From Microbulbifer sp. YPW16 (GTDB taxonomy: Bacteria > Pseudomonadota > Gammaproteobacteria > Pseudomonadales > Cellvibrionaceae), in NCBI RefSeq assembly GCF_021290385.1, contig NZ_CP089928.1, positions 2,092,501 through 2,156,500 on the forward strand: 64,000 nucleotides of DNA. Reading direction: 5' to 3'. Below are positions 36,587 through 46,348 of this stretch, piece after piece. Within the stretch, counting starts at the first letter, position 1. Each line of letters starts with the position of its first letter. The position numbers and the translations under genes are program-made. The notes under the pieces were generated by a model. It had not been told where the DNA came from and did not search any database. It saw only the letters and a list, made by a program, of their open reading frames with translations.

Positions 36587-38953
36587 ATGGATGTAGAAAA
36601 TAAGATGCTGGATATCAACGCGCGAATTGCCGAAGAACTCAACGTCAATACGCGGCAGGTGGCTGCCGCCGTGGCCCTGCTGGACGAGGGTGCCACGGTG
36701 CCCTTTATCGCCCGCTACCGGAAAGAGGTCACCGGCGAACTGGATGACAGCCAGCTGCGTACGCTGGAGGAAAGACTGCGCTACCTGCGCGAGCTGGAAG
36801 ACCGCCGCGCCGCGATCCTCAAGAGCATCGACGAACAGGACAAACTTACGCCGGAACTGGCACAACAGATCAATGCCGCCGATACCAAGAACCGGCTGGA
36901 AGACCTCTACCTGCCCTACAAGCCCAAGCGCCGCACCAAGGGCCAGATCGCCATCGAGGCCGGCCTGGAGCCCCTCGCGGACGCCCTGTTCAACGACCCG
37001 ACCCTGAATCCCGAAGAGCAGGCCCAGCCTTACATCAATACGGATAACGAGGACGCCTCCCTGCACGTCAAGGATATCAAGGCCGCCCTCGACGGTGCCA
37101 AGTTCATCCTGATGGAGCGCTTTGCCGAAGACGCGGAGCTGCTGGGCAAGCTGCGCGATTTCCTCAAGCGCGACGGCCAGGTGAAGTCCAAGCTGCTGGA
37201 CGGCAAGGAACAGGAAGGCGCCAAGTTCCGCGACTACTTCGAGTATGCCGAGGACTGGTCGAAGGTACCCAGCCATCGCGCCCTGGCCATCTTCCGCGGT
37301 CGCAACGAGGGCATCCTGGCCATCAACCTGGGGCTCGAGGGCGACGAGGAGCGCGCCCCCAGCCAGGCGCACCCCTGCGAGGTGATGATCGCCCGCCACG
37401 TGGGCGTCGAGGACCAGGGCCGCGCGGCAGACAAGTGGCTGGGCGAGGTGGTGCGCTGGACCTGGCGTATCAAGCTGCTGACCAGCCTGGAGACCGACCT
37501 GCTGGGCGAACTGCGCGAGAAAGCCGAGGAAGAGGCGATCAAGGTATTCTCCCGCAACCTCAAGGACCTGCTACTGGCGGCCCCGGCGGGCCAGAAGGCC
37601 ACCATCGGCCTGGACCCGGGCCTGCGCACCGGGGTGAAAGTCGCCGTGGTGGATGCCACCGGCAAGATCCTGGATCACACCGCAATCTTCCCCAACCCGC
37701 CGCAGAACCGCACCCGCGAGTCCGCCGCGGTCATCGCCGCCCTGTGTGAGAAATACAATGTAGGCCTGATCGCCATCGGCAACGGCACCGCCAGCCGTGA
37801 GACCGACAAGTTCGTGGGCGAGACCATCAAGCAATACAAGCTGTCGGCCCAGAAAGTGATGGTGAACGAGGCAGGCGCCTCGGTGTACTCCGCCTCCGAG
37901 TTCGCCGCGCGGGAGTTCCCGGACCTGGACGTAACCATCCGCGGCGCCATCTCCATTGCCCGCCGCCTGCAGGACCCGCTGGCGGAACTGGTGAAGATCG
38001 AGCCCAAGTCCATCGGTGTAGGCCAGTACCAGCACGACGTTTCCCAGACCCAGCTGGCCCGCTCCCTCGACGCGGTAGTGGAAGACTGTGTAAACGGCGT
38101 TGGCGCCGAGCTGAACTCCGCCTCCGCGCCCCTGCTGGCCCGGGTCTCCGGCCTGAGCGCGTCAATCGCCAACAATATCGTCAGCTACCGCGACCAGAAC
38201 GGCGCCTTCAGGAACCGCACCCAGCTGAAGGAAGTGCCGCGCCTGGGACCCAAGGCATTCGAACAGGCCGCCGGCTTCCTGCGCATCAATAACGGCGAGG
38301 ATCCGCTGGATCGCTCCGGCGTGCACCCCGAGTCCTACGTGGTGGTCAAGCGCATTGCCGAGAAGAACGGCCGCGAGATCAACAGCCTGATCGGCGACTC
38401 CGGCTTCCTGCGCCGCCTCAACCCGGCGGACTACACCGACGAGAAATTCGGCGTGCCGACGGTCAAGGACATCATTGCCGAGCTGGAAAAGCCCGGCCGC
38501 GACCCGCGCCCGGAATTCCGCACCGCCCAGTTCGAAGAGGGTGTCGAGGAAATCAAGGACCTGCGCCCGTCGATGGTGCTCGAGGGTACGGTCACCAACG
38601 TCACCAACTTCGGCGCCTTCGTCGATATCGGCGTGCACCAGGATGGCCTGGTGCATATTTCCGCCCTGTCGGAAAAGTTCGTCAAGGATCCGCACGAAGT
38701 GGTGAAGGCCGGCGATATCGTCAAGGTGAAGGTGATGGAAGTGGACGTGCCGCGCAAGCGTATCGGCCTGTCCATGCGCCTGTCCGACGAGCCCGGTGAG
38801 CAGGGCAGCGGCGGCGTGAAGAAGGGCGACCAGCGCGAGGGCCGCCAGGCGCAGCGGCACAACAACCGCAACCGCCAGCAACAGGGCGGCGGCAACGGCC
38901 GCGGCAGCATGGGCGACCTGCTGGCGGCGGCCATGTCCGGCAAGAAGAAGTAA
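36587..38953 (+). CDS. tex: Tex family RNA-binding transcription accessory protein
   Basis: About 788 residues from ATG 36587 (782 from ATG 36605; neither has a strong ribosome site). N-terminal [44 protein letters not shown] is characteristic of Tex. A YqgF-like domain ([17 protein letters not shown]), helix-hairpin-helix motifs and a C-terminal S1 domain ([26 protein letters not shown]) follow. The basic, Gln/Asn/Gly-rich tail is common. Tex binds RNA and affects transcription and toxin expression in several bacteria. Divergent from the RND operon. Confidence 0.95.
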   Translation: MDVENKMLDINARIAEELNVNTRQVAAAVALLDEGATVPFIARYRKEVTGELDDSQLRTLEERLRYLRELEDRRAAILKSIDEQDKLTPELAQQINAADTKNRLEDLYLPYKPKRRTKGQIAIEAGLEPLADALFNDPTLNPEEQAQPYINTDNEDASLHVKDIKAALDGAKFILMERFAEDAELLGKLRDFLKRDGQVKSKLLDGKEQEGAKFRDYFEYAEDWSKVPSHRALAIFRGRNEGILAINLGLEGDEERAPSQAHPCEVMIARHVGVEDQGRAADKWLGEVVRWTWRIKLLTSLETDLLGELREKAEEEAIKVFSRNLKDLLLAAPAGQKATIGLDPGLRTGVKVAVVDATGKILDHTAIFPNPPQNRTRESAAVIAALCEKYNVGLIAIGNGTASRETDKFVGETIKQYKLSAQKVMVNEAGASVYSASEFAAREFPDLDVTIRGAISIARRLQDPLAELVKIEPKSIGVGQYQHDVSQTQLARSLDAVVEDCVNGVGAELNSASAPLLARVSGLSASIANNIVSYRDQNGAFRNRTQLKEVPRLGPKAFEQAAGFLRINNGEDPLDRSGVHPESYVVVKRIAEKNGREINSLIGDSGFLRRLNPADYTDEKFGVPTVKDIIAELEKPGRDPRPEFRTAQFEEGVEEIKDLRPSMVLEGTVTNVTNFGAFVDIGVHQDGLVHISALSEKFVKDPHEVVKAGDIVKVKVMEVDVPRKRIGLSMRLSDEPGEQGSGGVKKGDQREGRQAQRHNNRNRQQQGGGNGRGSMGDLLAAAMSGKKK

Positions 38954-38969
38954 TTCTTTTTTCGGCCAT

Positions 38970-39027
38970 TCGCGGCCGGCGGCCGCTCCTACAGCGCAAA
39001 CATTGTAGGAGCGGCCCATGGCCGCGA
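38970..39027. repeat. REP-like inverted pair, family A (after tex)
   Basis: An inverted unit ending GCCGCTCCTAC (38970-38992) faces GTAGGAGCGGCCCATGGCC (39005-39027), 12 bp apart. Same family as 25942-26015. It fills the tex to TIM-barrel gap and may act as the tex transcript end. Confidence 0.85.
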
Positions 39028-39069
39028 TACCCTTTGCAATTCCACAAAAATAATCCGGGAGCCAACCCG

Positions 39070-39981
39070 ATGCACAATCCATCCCGCCGCCAGTTCCTGA
39101 AAACCACCTCTGCAGCCTTTACCGCCGCACTGCTGCCCATGGGGTGCAGCCAATCCGTTGAATCAGATCCCTGGTTCCGTATCTCCCTGGCCCAGTGGTC
39201 CCTGCACCGCACTTTCCACAGCGGCGACGCCAGCCCGCAAGACTTCCCGCGCATGGCCCGGCAGCTGTTCGATATCGAGGCGGTCGAGTACGTCAACCAG
39301 TTCTACGCCGACAGGCTCAGCGACAGCCTGGTCAACAACCTGCAAAAACAGGCCGACAGCGAGGGCGTGCAGAGCCTGCTGGTGATGGTGGATGGCGAGG
39401 GCCAGCTGGGGGCGGACTCTGAAGCTGAGCGCCGGCAGACGGCCAGGCGCCACCGGCGCTGGGCGGAGATGGCCCACGCCCTGGGCTGCCATGCGATCCG
39501 CGTCAATGCGCAGAGTTCCGGCAGCTATGCAGAGCAGATGAAAAAGGCCGCGGACGGCCTGCGCCTGCTGGCGGAGGACTGCGCGGACCTGGGGCTGAAT
39601 ATACTGGTGGAGAACCACGGTGGGCTCTCATCGAACGGCCAGTGGCTGGCCGGGGTTATGCGCCGCGCGGATCACCCGCGCGTGGGCACCCTGCCGGATT
39701 TCGGCAATTTCGTGATCGACCGCGACAGCGGGGAGCAGTATGACCGCTACCAGGGTGTTGAGGAATTGATGCCCTGGGCGAAAGCCGTCAGTGCCAAGAG
39801 TTATGATTTCGATGCGCAGGGCGAAGCAGTGAAGACCGATTTCCAGCGCATGATGCAGATCGTAAAAAGTGCAGGCTACCGGGGCTGGGTGGGCATCGAG
39901 TACGAGGGCAACCGGCTGGACGAGGCCGAGGGTATTCGCCAGACCCGGGAGCTGTTAAAAAGAATTCAGCGAGGCGGCTGA
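39070..39981 (+). CDS. Exported xylose-isomerase-like TIM-barrel protein
   Basis: 303 residues from the ATG at 39070. The N-terminus has both SRRQFLKTT (twin-arginine motif) and LLPMGC (lipobox-like), so it is probably a Tat-exported lipoprotein. The body fits the AP endonuclease 2/xylose isomerase-like barrel: VEYVNQFYADRL, CHAIRVNAQSSG, NILVENHGGLSSNG, GTLPDFGNF, and WVGIEYEGNRLDE with likely metal ligands Glu, Asp, His, Glu. Sugar epimerase or isomerase activity is inferred; substrate unknown. Confidence 0.82.
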   Translation: MHNPSRRQFLKTTSAAFTAALLPMGCSQSVESDPWFRISLAQWSLHRTFHSGDASPQDFPRMARQLFDIEAVEYVNQFYADRLSDSLVNNLQKQADSEGVQSLLVMVDGEGQLGADSEAERRQTARRHRRWAEMAHALGCHAIRVNAQSSGSYAEQMKKAADGLRLLAEDCADLGLNILVENHGGLSSNGQWLAGVMRRADHPRVGTLPDFGNFVIDRDSGEQYDRYQGVEELMPWAKAVSAKSYDFDAQGEAVKTDFQRMMQIVKSAGYRGWVGIEYEGNRLDEAEGIRQTRELLKRIQRGG

Positions 39982-40076
39982 CGGGCGGCATGCAGACGTT
40001 CTCAATGACAGCATACCGCCGGTGTCGCCCATCAGGCCCCGGCCGCTGTTCAAACTGAAACCTCTGGCCCGACCTC

Positions 40077-40775
40077 CTACCCGGCCGGCGTCGCCCCGGC
40101 GCCAGCGCTGACTTGCGAGCGCTGGTCCGGCACATCATTGCGTAGCATGAATATCCCCAGCCAGATAAACCAGGGAATCTGGCCCAGGCCAAACAGGGCC
40201 CCGAGCCCACCCAGGCCAGGTATTGCCGTCAGGATCCCGGCGAGCCCCACCAGCAGGCCGATCACGTTCAGCGGCCGGGGCAGCGCTCCCTGCTTCAGGG
40301 CCGCCCAGCTCAGCAACAACACCCACAGGCCACCCACGACTTCCACACCACCACCCAGTGCGTCCTGGACCACACCGATGGACTGCCAGATAACCAGTGC
40401 CTGCCCCGGCTCAGAGGCATGGAGCCCGGCCACCCGCTCCAGGCCGATATTCGCCACCATACCACTGGCAATCACCAGCCCGGCCCAGATAAAGCCAAAC
40501 ACCGAAGCCGTCGACATCATTGCCTGTGCACGGCGCTTGAGGCGCTCGTGCAACGCATTGACCAGTACCACCAGGAAGCACCCGAACACCACGTAGATAA
40601 ACAGGTTCCATGCACCCAGCACGGCACTGTGCTCGATATTGAAGGCCAGCCAGTCCGCCGCCACCATCTCCACGGCATTGTCCGGGGAAAGCAGCGTCAG
40701 CATCACGGTGAAACCGACGATATAGGCGAGCGCCTCGACCAGGGCGGCTATGCCGCCCATTTTCTGCAGATTCAT
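40077..40775 (-). CDS. DUF4386-type membrane protein
   Basis: 232 residues with about six hydrophobic spans. N-terminal MNLQKMGGIAALVEALAYIVGF, a middle LERVAGLHASEPGQALVIWQS loop, and GLLVGLAGILTAIPGLGGLGALFGL near the end fit DUF4386 proteins of unknown function. It lies downstream of the VOC gene on the same strand (about 85 bp). Confidence 0.75.
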   Translation of the reverse strand: MNLQKMGGIAALVEALAYIVGFTVMLTLLSPDNAVEMVAADWLAFNIEHSAVLGAWNLFIYVVFGCFLVVLVNALHERLKRRAQAMMSTASVFGFIWAGLVIASGMVANIGLERVAGLHASEPGQALVIWQSIGVVQDALGGGVEVVGGLWVLLLSWAALKQGALPRPLNVIGLLVGLAGILTAIPGLGGLGALFGLGQIPWFIWLGIFMLRNDVPDQRSQVSAGAGATPAG

Positions 40776-40860
40776 ATCAACATCCCTGTTACATGATGAC
40801 CCGATCCCGAGTCACAGGCCGGCCGTCACCCTGGCCACCCTGAATCGTGAAGCGGGGGCT

Positions 40861-41241
40861 TCAGGCCACGCGATGCATCGCGCAGATCTTGTTGCCCGAG
40901 GGATCGCGCAGGTAGGCCAGGTAAAGCTTCATACCCGAGCCCTCACGCACCCCGGGCGGGTCCTCACAGGCGACGCCACCATTGGCCAGGCCCTGGGCGT
41001 GCCAGGCATCCGCCATTTCCGGGCTTTCTGCAGCAAAACCGATGGTGCTGCCATTGCCATGGCTGGCCGGGTCGCCATCGATCGGCCGGGTCAGCGCGAA
41101 GATGCCTTTGTCGGAAAAGTAAAAACAACGACCCTTCTCATCGAAAACGCCCGGCTTGTAACCCAGGGTCGCCAGGACCGCATCGTAGAATTTCTTCGAC
41201 TCTTCCAGGTCGTTCGCACCGACCATTACATGACTGAACAT
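40861..41241 (-). CDS. VOC (glyoxalase/bleomycin resistance) family protein
   Basis: 126 residues from ATG 41241, with GAGGA 7 nt upstream; a GTG two codons earlier is too close to that site. N-terminal FSHVMVGANDLEESKKFYDAVLATLGY and C-terminal MKLYLAYLRDPSGNKICAMHR are typical of small VOC proteins; His4 and the late Glu/His positions would bind metal. Substrate unknown; family members act as lyases, dioxygenases or drug-binding proteins. Confidence 0.88.
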   Translation of the reverse strand: MFSHVMVGANDLEESKKFYDAVLATLGYKPGVFDEKGRCFYFSDKGIFALTRPIDGDPASHGNGSTIGFAAESPEMADAWHAQGLANGGVACEDPPGVREGSGMKLYLAYLRDPSGNKICAMHRVA

Positions 41242-41533
41242 TCGCACTTCCTCAACTGGATTACCAACGACTGTTCACGCCGCAGTGCGACGCGCGCTGG
41301 CTGCCGCAAACAATAGGGCAGTCGCGGCATCGTAGCCCTTCCCGGTCAGCGCGCGCAATCCCCGCAATGACGCACAGGGACGGGCGGAATCTTAGGCGGG
41401 GCCAGTAGCGGCTGTTATTGTGCTCAGGTCCCGATACGCATAAGATTCACGATGATGTGGCTGTATAAAAAAGAAACCCCGCCGCACTTCACCTCCCCCG
41501 CGGGAATTGCGGCACTGCATAAAAGGAACTTAC

Positions 41534-42184
41534 GTGCCACGTATTGCCCTGACCTTACTCGCCGTCCTGCTGGCAGGAGGCTGTAGCAACACCTCCGAAA
41601 TCGAGCCGCTCATTCCCACTTATCCCAAAATCACCATCGAGCGTGACAGCGCGCCACCACTGGTGATCGAGAACGACGGCAGCCCCAACAGCCAGAAACT
41701 GTTTTTCATGGCCAATGAGGTCATCGCACTGGACGAGGAGATCGAGCAGTGGCGCCAGCGGACCCAGGGTGATCCGGCAGTCCTGCAACTGATGGTAGAT
41801 ACCATCAGCCAGAACCGGGCCGATGCGGCAGCGCAGCTGGAGTCGGCCTGGCAGGCTGCCAATAGCCGATCCTGGGCATCACTTTCGGAACATATCGAAT
41901 CAGCCGATAAAAACATCCAGTCCGCACGTGGCGCGATAGACAGTGACGTTCCGGATAGCGCCTACTGTCGTACCCAGATTAGTGCGGCCAGCGAGGGCTC
42001 ATATATGCACTATATGCCGGAGGGTGCATTTCGCGCCGGTGGAGAAGACTGGACCAGCTACACCCCCGGCTCGAAGATCAAGATCGGCAATTACCGCTTT
42101 CGTGTTTCCGGCAATGACCAGGTGTTCAATGAAAAGATCACCATCCTGCAGGACCCGTTTATCCACGTGATCCAACCACTTTAG
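41534..42184 (+). CDS. Unrecognised lipoprotein
   Basis: The GTG at 41534, 5 nt after AAGGA, gives 216 residues with lipobox LLAGGC. A TTG nine codons upstream lacks a ribosome site. The middle (about 70-145) is predicted helical and charged (LDEEIEQWRQRTQ, ADAAAQLESAW, HIESADKNIQSA). The C-terminal 60 residues are beta-rich with one Cys (SAYCRTQ). I do not recognise the family. It is the first gene of a three-gene run with an inner-membrane and an outer-membrane protein, which suggests a trans-envelope unit. Confidence 0.7.
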   Translation: MPRIALTLLAVLLAGGCSNTSEIEPLIPTYPKITIERDSAPPLVIENDGSPNSQKLFFMANEVIALDEEIEQWRQRTQGDPAVLQLMVDTISQNRADAAAQLESAWQAANSRSWASLSEHIESADKNIQSARGAIDSDVPDSAYCRTQISAASEGSYMHYMPEGAFRAGGEDWTSYTPGSKIKIGNYRFRVSGNDQVFNEKITILQDPFIHVIQPL

Positions 42185-42192
42185 TGGCGGCC

Positions 42193-42765
42193 ATGGATAT
42201 CAGGTCGTCACTGGAAAACATTGGCTCCCTCTGGGCTGCAGCTGCGGCTGCGGTGGTGGCCGGTCCCCTGGGAGTCTGGGCCGGGGAAATAGATCCGCCT
42301 GATCCCGCAGGCCTCGCGGTAAAGATGGCCGTTCCCTTCTGCTGCATCTGCCTGTTCCTGGTATGGATCTGGGGCCCGGCCCTGGGCCGGACAGCGCGAC
42401 GGTTGCTGGCAAGCGCAACACTGTTGCTCGGGTTACCGGCACTGGCCCTCTACCTCCTTACCTATTTCAGTGTCGTCGTCTCCCAGCCGGTCCCCACCCA
42501 GGACGGCACACGAAACATCCGCGTCACCATCGGCAATGAGTACCGCCCCGGCGTCGAACCCGGCAACCTGTTGCCGGCCGAGCTGTTGATGGATTATGCC
42601 TTTGATCCGGGCAAGATCTGGACGCCGGCCTCCATCAGGCATAACCAGGTAAAACTCAATGGCCTGTTTATCCTCAGCTTTGCCCTGCTCTCCACTGCCC
42701 TCGGGCTGATCGCTGTCAGGCCGACAACCGGGAAAACACAGGACGGCACAGAAGTACCGGCCTAA
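42193..42765 (+). CDS. Unrecognised inner-membrane protein
   Basis: 190 residues with about four hydrophobic spans (12-30, 45-63, 70-93, 158-178). A soluble segment of about 65 residues between spans three and four contains RNIRVTIGNEYRPGVEPG and PAELLMDYAFDPGKIW. No known motif was found. A GTG at 42184 overlapping the previous stop codon is an alternative start. The tight spacing (under 10 bp) supports co-transcription with the lipoprotein. Confidence 0.65.
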   Translation: MDIRSSLENIGSLWAAAAAAVVAGPLGVWAGEIDPPDPAGLAVKMAVPFCCICLFLVWIWGPALGRTARRLLASATLLLGLPALALYLLTYFSVVVSQPVPTQDGTRNIRVTIGNEYRPGVEPGNLLPAELLMDYAFDPGKIWTPASIRHNQVKLNGLFILSFALLSTALGLIAVRPTTGKTQDGTEVPA

Positions 42766-42789
42766 TCACAAGGAACCATGGAGCAACGG

Positions 42790-43581
42790 ATGCCCACCTA
42801 TATCAGTAGAGCGCTTGCCTGCTCCCTGCTAATCGCAGCATCGCCCGTGCTTGTCGCCCAGGCAGGGGAAGACGCGCCGGGCCTGGAGATCCACAAATTT
42901 GGCGGGCTGGAGATGGGCTACGGTACCTATGCCTTTCCGGAAAAACTCGACCAGACCATCGTCTTCCCGGTCGCAAACCTCACCGGCGGCCTGGCCTACC
43001 AGCGCTTTAACCTTGCCCTGAATATTTCCGGCTCGGTGGAAGATGCCGAGGTTTCCGAGGAGGACTTTATCGGCGACGCCAGCCGGCAGGACCTGGATAT
43101 CACGTTCGGCTACCAGGCCAGCGACCTGTTAAGCCTTTTTATTGGCTACAAGTCGGGGGAGACCAACCTGGACCTGTTTGTCCGGGACAGCGCCACGCGC
43201 GCGACGGATTACGAGTATTACCGGCAGTCCGGGCCATTTGCCGGAATCAATATCGGCAAGAGCTTTGCCAATGCCGGCAAACTGGATTTCTCTGTCGCCT
43301 ATGCCTCACTGGATACCGACAATCGCTTCTTTGGTGACGGCGATGGCGTCGAAGCCGGCGAAATGCTGGAGTTTGATGATATCTACGGCAAGACCAGTGG
43401 TAGCAGCAGCGGCTATTCCATCAACCTGGGCTGGACAATACCCATGTCCGGCAACCTGCTGTTCCGCAGCAAGCTCCGGTACAACAGTTACCGGCAGGAT
43501 ATCCGTTTCGGCACCGCCCGCTTTGGCAATGTCAGCGAACAGTCCACCATGCTGCTGGCCGGAATTATCGGCGTGTTCTGA
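42790..43581 (+). CDS. Putative outer-membrane beta-barrel protein
   Basis: 263 residues from ATG 42790 (GGAG 6 nt before); an ATG 12 bp earlier is also possible. Signal peptide ends near VLVAQA. The rest alternates in strand-like fashion (LEMGYGTYAF, LAYQRFNLALNISGSV, GYSINLGWTIPMSG, LLFRSKLRYNSY) and ends in LLAGIIGVF with a C-terminal Phe, as BAM-inserted barrels do. Ligand and function unknown. Third gene of the envelope run; faces the caspase-like gene. Confidence 0.72.
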   Translation: MPTYISRALACSLLIAASPVLVAQAGEDAPGLEIHKFGGLEMGYGTYAFPEKLDQTIVFPVANLTGGLAYQRFNLALNISGSVEDAEVSEEDFIGDASRQDLDITFGYQASDLLSLFIGYKSGETNLDLFVRDSATRATDYEYYRQSGPFAGINIGKSFANAGKLDFSVAYASLDTDNRFFGDGDGVEAGEMLEFDDIYGKTSGSSSGYSINLGWTIPMSGNLLFRSKLRYNSYRQDIRFGTARFGNVSEQSTMLLAGIIGVF

Positions 43582-43639
43582 CCGGTAAACTCTCGCCAGT
43601 TAACCTCCGCCAGTTAACTTCGGGACAGGACCCTGTCCG

Positions 43640-44461
43640 CTAGAAACTCACCACATTGGGAATCTTCTTGTTCCTGGGTGGGGCAAAGTAGAAGGTCTCC
43701 AGCAGTGAGGAATGCTCCCACGGCGTCTGGCGGTTATCGGTGGCCCGCAGCACGTCACGGCGCACCTTCTTGAACAGCTCCTCGGCGGTTTCCGCACGGG
43801 TAATATGCCGCAACAGCGCCCGCGTATAGGTGCCATTCCTGCCCCGGCCATCCTCGGCCACGTTGCCGGGCTCGGTGGCGTAGGCAATCAGGGTACTGGG
43901 CGGCGCCTCCACCATCGCCAATCCCGCCTGGATTTGCCTTAACTGGGACTCCACCGCCCGGGTCTTCCTGAACGGATTGTTGCGGCAGGCATCGAGGATC
44001 ACGATATTCTGGCTACTGCCGGACTGCTCCACTTCCCGCAGCAGCTCATTGATCGAATACGCGTTGGCGACCAGCTGCATGGGGTCATCGATGGATACCC
44101 CGACCGGTACCAGGTAATTGGTATTCTGCAGCTGCACCCCGTGGCCGGCGTAGTAGAACACTGTCACCGCATTGTCGCCGGAGACGGAACGGTAGAATTC
44201 GGCTACCGTAGCCCGCAGCTGCTGCGGGTTCATATCTGTGGCCAGGGTAGTGCGGTAACGCAACTTCCGCAGCTTTTTGGCCATATCCCGGGCATCATTG
44301 ACCGGGTTCCTGAGCGGGGCAAACGGGTAATCGCTGTTACCGATCACCAGCGCATAGCGTGGCAGCGCCTCGTCGTAGGCACTACAGAGGCCGGCAACCA
44401 GGGTTGCCGACAGGAAGAGAAACGCTTTCAATCTGCCATTGCGGCTGCAATCCTTTATCAC
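43640..44461 (-). CDS. Exported caspase-like (C14) cysteine peptidase
   Basis: 273 residues from a GTG start with AGGAG 7 nt upstream. A signal-like segment (about 10-28, cleavage near CSA-YD) precedes a p20 caspase domain: RYALVIGNSDYP, catalytic His107 in FYYAGHGVQ and Cys159 in VILDACRNNPF. Orthocaspases usually cut after Arg/Lys. An exported form implies periplasmic or surface targets. No adaptor (CHAT/TPR, WD40) or toxin gene is fused. It converges on the unknown lipoprotein-membrane-barrel run. Confidence 0.9.
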   Translation of the reverse strand: MIKDCSRNGRLKAFLFLSATLVAGLCSAYDEALPRYALVIGNSDYPFAPLRNPVNDARDMAKKLRKLRYRTTLATDMNPQQLRATVAEFYRSVSGDNAVTVFYYAGHGVQLQNTNYLVPVGVSIDDPMQLVANAYSINELLREVEQSGSSQNIVILDACRNNPFRKTRAVESQLRQIQAGLAMVEAPPSTLIAYATEPGNVAEDGRGRNGTYTRALLRHITRAETAEELFKKVRRDVLRATDNRQTPWEHSSLLETFYFAPPRNKKIPNVVSF

Positions 44462-44527
44462 CGCGCACTCCTATATTCCTGTCCTTGATGCCATGGAGGC
44501 AGAAGCTTTGCCGGGCGGAGGAACGCC

Positions 44528-46249
44528 TCAGGAAGACTCGGAAGATTGTACCGGTGCCGAGATGCCTCCACCCCCGTGATCCACGGATTTACCCCCCGCG
44601 GAATTGCCGAAAACCCGTCGCAGCAGCGGCAGGCCCCGGCGCCAGCCGAGAATGCTCTGCGCCGCCATCACACCGCCATACATTGCGCCGGCCACGCCGC
44701 AGCTCATGATGTCCTGCCCGGTCAGGTACAGTCCCTTTATACGGGTCTTCGGGCGCAGCCAGCCCTGCTCAAAGCGCTGTGGATCGTGGTCCAGGCCATA
44801 GATCTCCCCGCGCTGGTATTCACAGAACCAGGCGGTGGAGAGAGGCGTGGAAAGTTCACAGTAGTCGACCTGGCCCCGCAGTTGCGGGAAGTGCCGGTAG
44901 AGATGCTCCAGCAGGCGCTGGCTGAATGCCTCTTTGAGCGCCTCGTAGTCGTCACCCCGCTTGCCCCAGGGCCGCTCCTTCCAGCCCTCGAACCACTCGT
45001 ACCGGCCCGGCGCCACTATCTCGATGGTGGCCCGTCCCGGGTAGCGCGCATTGAAACTGGGATCCTTGGCCGACGGGAAGGAGATATACACCAGGGGTAT
45101 CTCGGCTTCACTGTCGGCGAGAAACTTCTCCACGTCCCCTTCGTAATCGACGCTCGGGTAGAGCCAGTAATTGGTTTTCGGCAGGCCTAGCTCCTCGGCC
45201 GTCTTCTGCAGGCCGATATACAGGCACAGGTGCGCCATGGAGGGTTCCACGTCCTGCAACTGGCGATCGTAACCGGCAGCCTCGGTGGCGCTGTGGGGCA
45301 GCAGGCGTTCAAAGGTATTGAATACCCCCGCGCCGGAAATCACCACCGGCGCCAGTATCTCGGTCCCATCCGCCATGCGCACGCCGCGGGCGCGATGGCC
45401 GTCCAGCAGGATGGTCTCCACTCGCGCGTAGGTGAATACCTCGCCACCGCTTTCCTGGATCCTGGGAATGATGGTTTCGGCAATCCGGCTGGCTCCGCCT
45501 ACCGGGTAAAAACCACCGTACATGTAATGCTTGGCGATCAACGCGTGGATAATAAAACTGCTGGTTTTGGGCGTCATGCCGTTATCGCCCCACTGGCCGG
45601 TCAGTACCGCGATCAGCTCCTCATTGTCAGTGAGTTCGCGCAGCACCTCGTAAGTGGTGCGGTTGAGGTAGGAGGGAAGGCGCCATTTCTTCAACAGTGA
45701 AAGGCCTGGAGCGCACCAGCGCGGCAGGAGTTTTTCCATGGTCAGCAGTGGCATGGCTTTGCCCACCGCTGCGATACGCTCGAAATACCGGTCGAGCGTT
45801 TTTTCCTCGCCCGGAAAACGCTGTAATAACTCCCGCCTGAAATTCTCCGGCCCCGCGCGCAGGTCATACTGTTGCTCGCCGATACAGATCCGGTCGTAGG
45901 TATCGTCCATCGGCGCCCATTGCAGCTTCCCCGCAGAGAGGAAATCGAACAGGCGGCGGGTCATGGTGGGATGCCCGCCCACATCACCGATGTAATGGAC
46001 GCCGACATCCCACTCATAGCCATTGCGGTCATAGGCATGGGTAAAGCCGCCGGCGGTATAGTGCTGCTCCAGCACCAGGACCTTTTTGCCCGCTTCACTC
46101 AGCAGCGCCGCCGTGGTCAGGCTGCCGATACCGGAGCCGACCAGGATGGCATCGTAGGGACCGTCGAGACGGTTGGCACGATAGCGCCGCCCGATACGCA
46201 GGCGGCTGGGTTTGGGGGCATTGCTGGCGATCATCCCGGATTCGGCCAT
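44528..46249 (-). CDS. FAD/NAD-dependent oxidoreductase of the CrtI/RetSat type
   Basis: 573 residues. Dinucleotide-binding DAILVGSGIGSLTTAALLSEAGKKVLVLEQH, then GGFTHAYDRNGYEWDVGVHYIGDVG, and C-terminal KGLYLTGQDIMSCGVAGAMYGG. This pattern fits phytoene-desaturase-like and all-trans-retinol saturase enzymes. It would reduce or desaturate a polyene or other lipid. No carotenoid genes are nearby, so the substrate is open. GAGG precedes the ATG. Divergent neighbours are absent; it ends 66 bp before the caspase gene start on the same strand. Confidence 0.88.
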   Translation of the reverse strand: MAESGMIASNAPKPSRLRIGRRYRANRLDGPYDAILVGSGIGSLTTAALLSEAGKKVLVLEQHYTAGGFTHAYDRNGYEWDVGVHYIGDVGGHPTMTRRLFDFLSAGKLQWAPMDDTYDRICIGEQQYDLRAGPENFRRELLQRFPGEEKTLDRYFERIAAVGKAMPLLTMEKLLPRWCAPGLSLLKKWRLPSYLNRTTYEVLRELTDNEELIAVLTGQWGDNGMTPKTSSFIIHALIAKHYMYGGFYPVGGASRIAETIIPRIQESGGEVFTYARVETILLDGHRARGVRMADGTEILAPVVISGAGVFNTFERLLPHSATEAAGYDRQLQDVEPSMAHLCLYIGLQKTAEELGLPKTNYWLYPSVDYEGDVEKFLADSEAEIPLVYISFPSAKDPSFNARYPGRATIEIVAPGRYEWFEGWKERPWGKRGDDYEALKEAFSQRLLEHLYRHFPQLRGQVDYCELSTPLSTAWFCEYQRGEIYGLDHDPQRFEQGWLRPKTRIKGLYLTGQDIMSCGVAGAMYGGVMAAQSILGWRRGLPLLRRVFGNSAGGKSVDHGGGGISAPVQSSESS

Positions 46250-46348
46250 GGGGGACCTCGGCTGGTTATTGTTATTGCCAATAACATAACCCCTGCCCCC
46301 GGAGGCTGCAATTGCCGGATTGTGACAACCCCCTTGACCCGTGCACGG

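Noticed and set aside
43594..43618. Direct repeat CGCCAGTTAAC twice in the gap before the caspase gene end
   Set aside because: Only two 11-bp copies 3 bp apart with no further context; too little to call a functional element.
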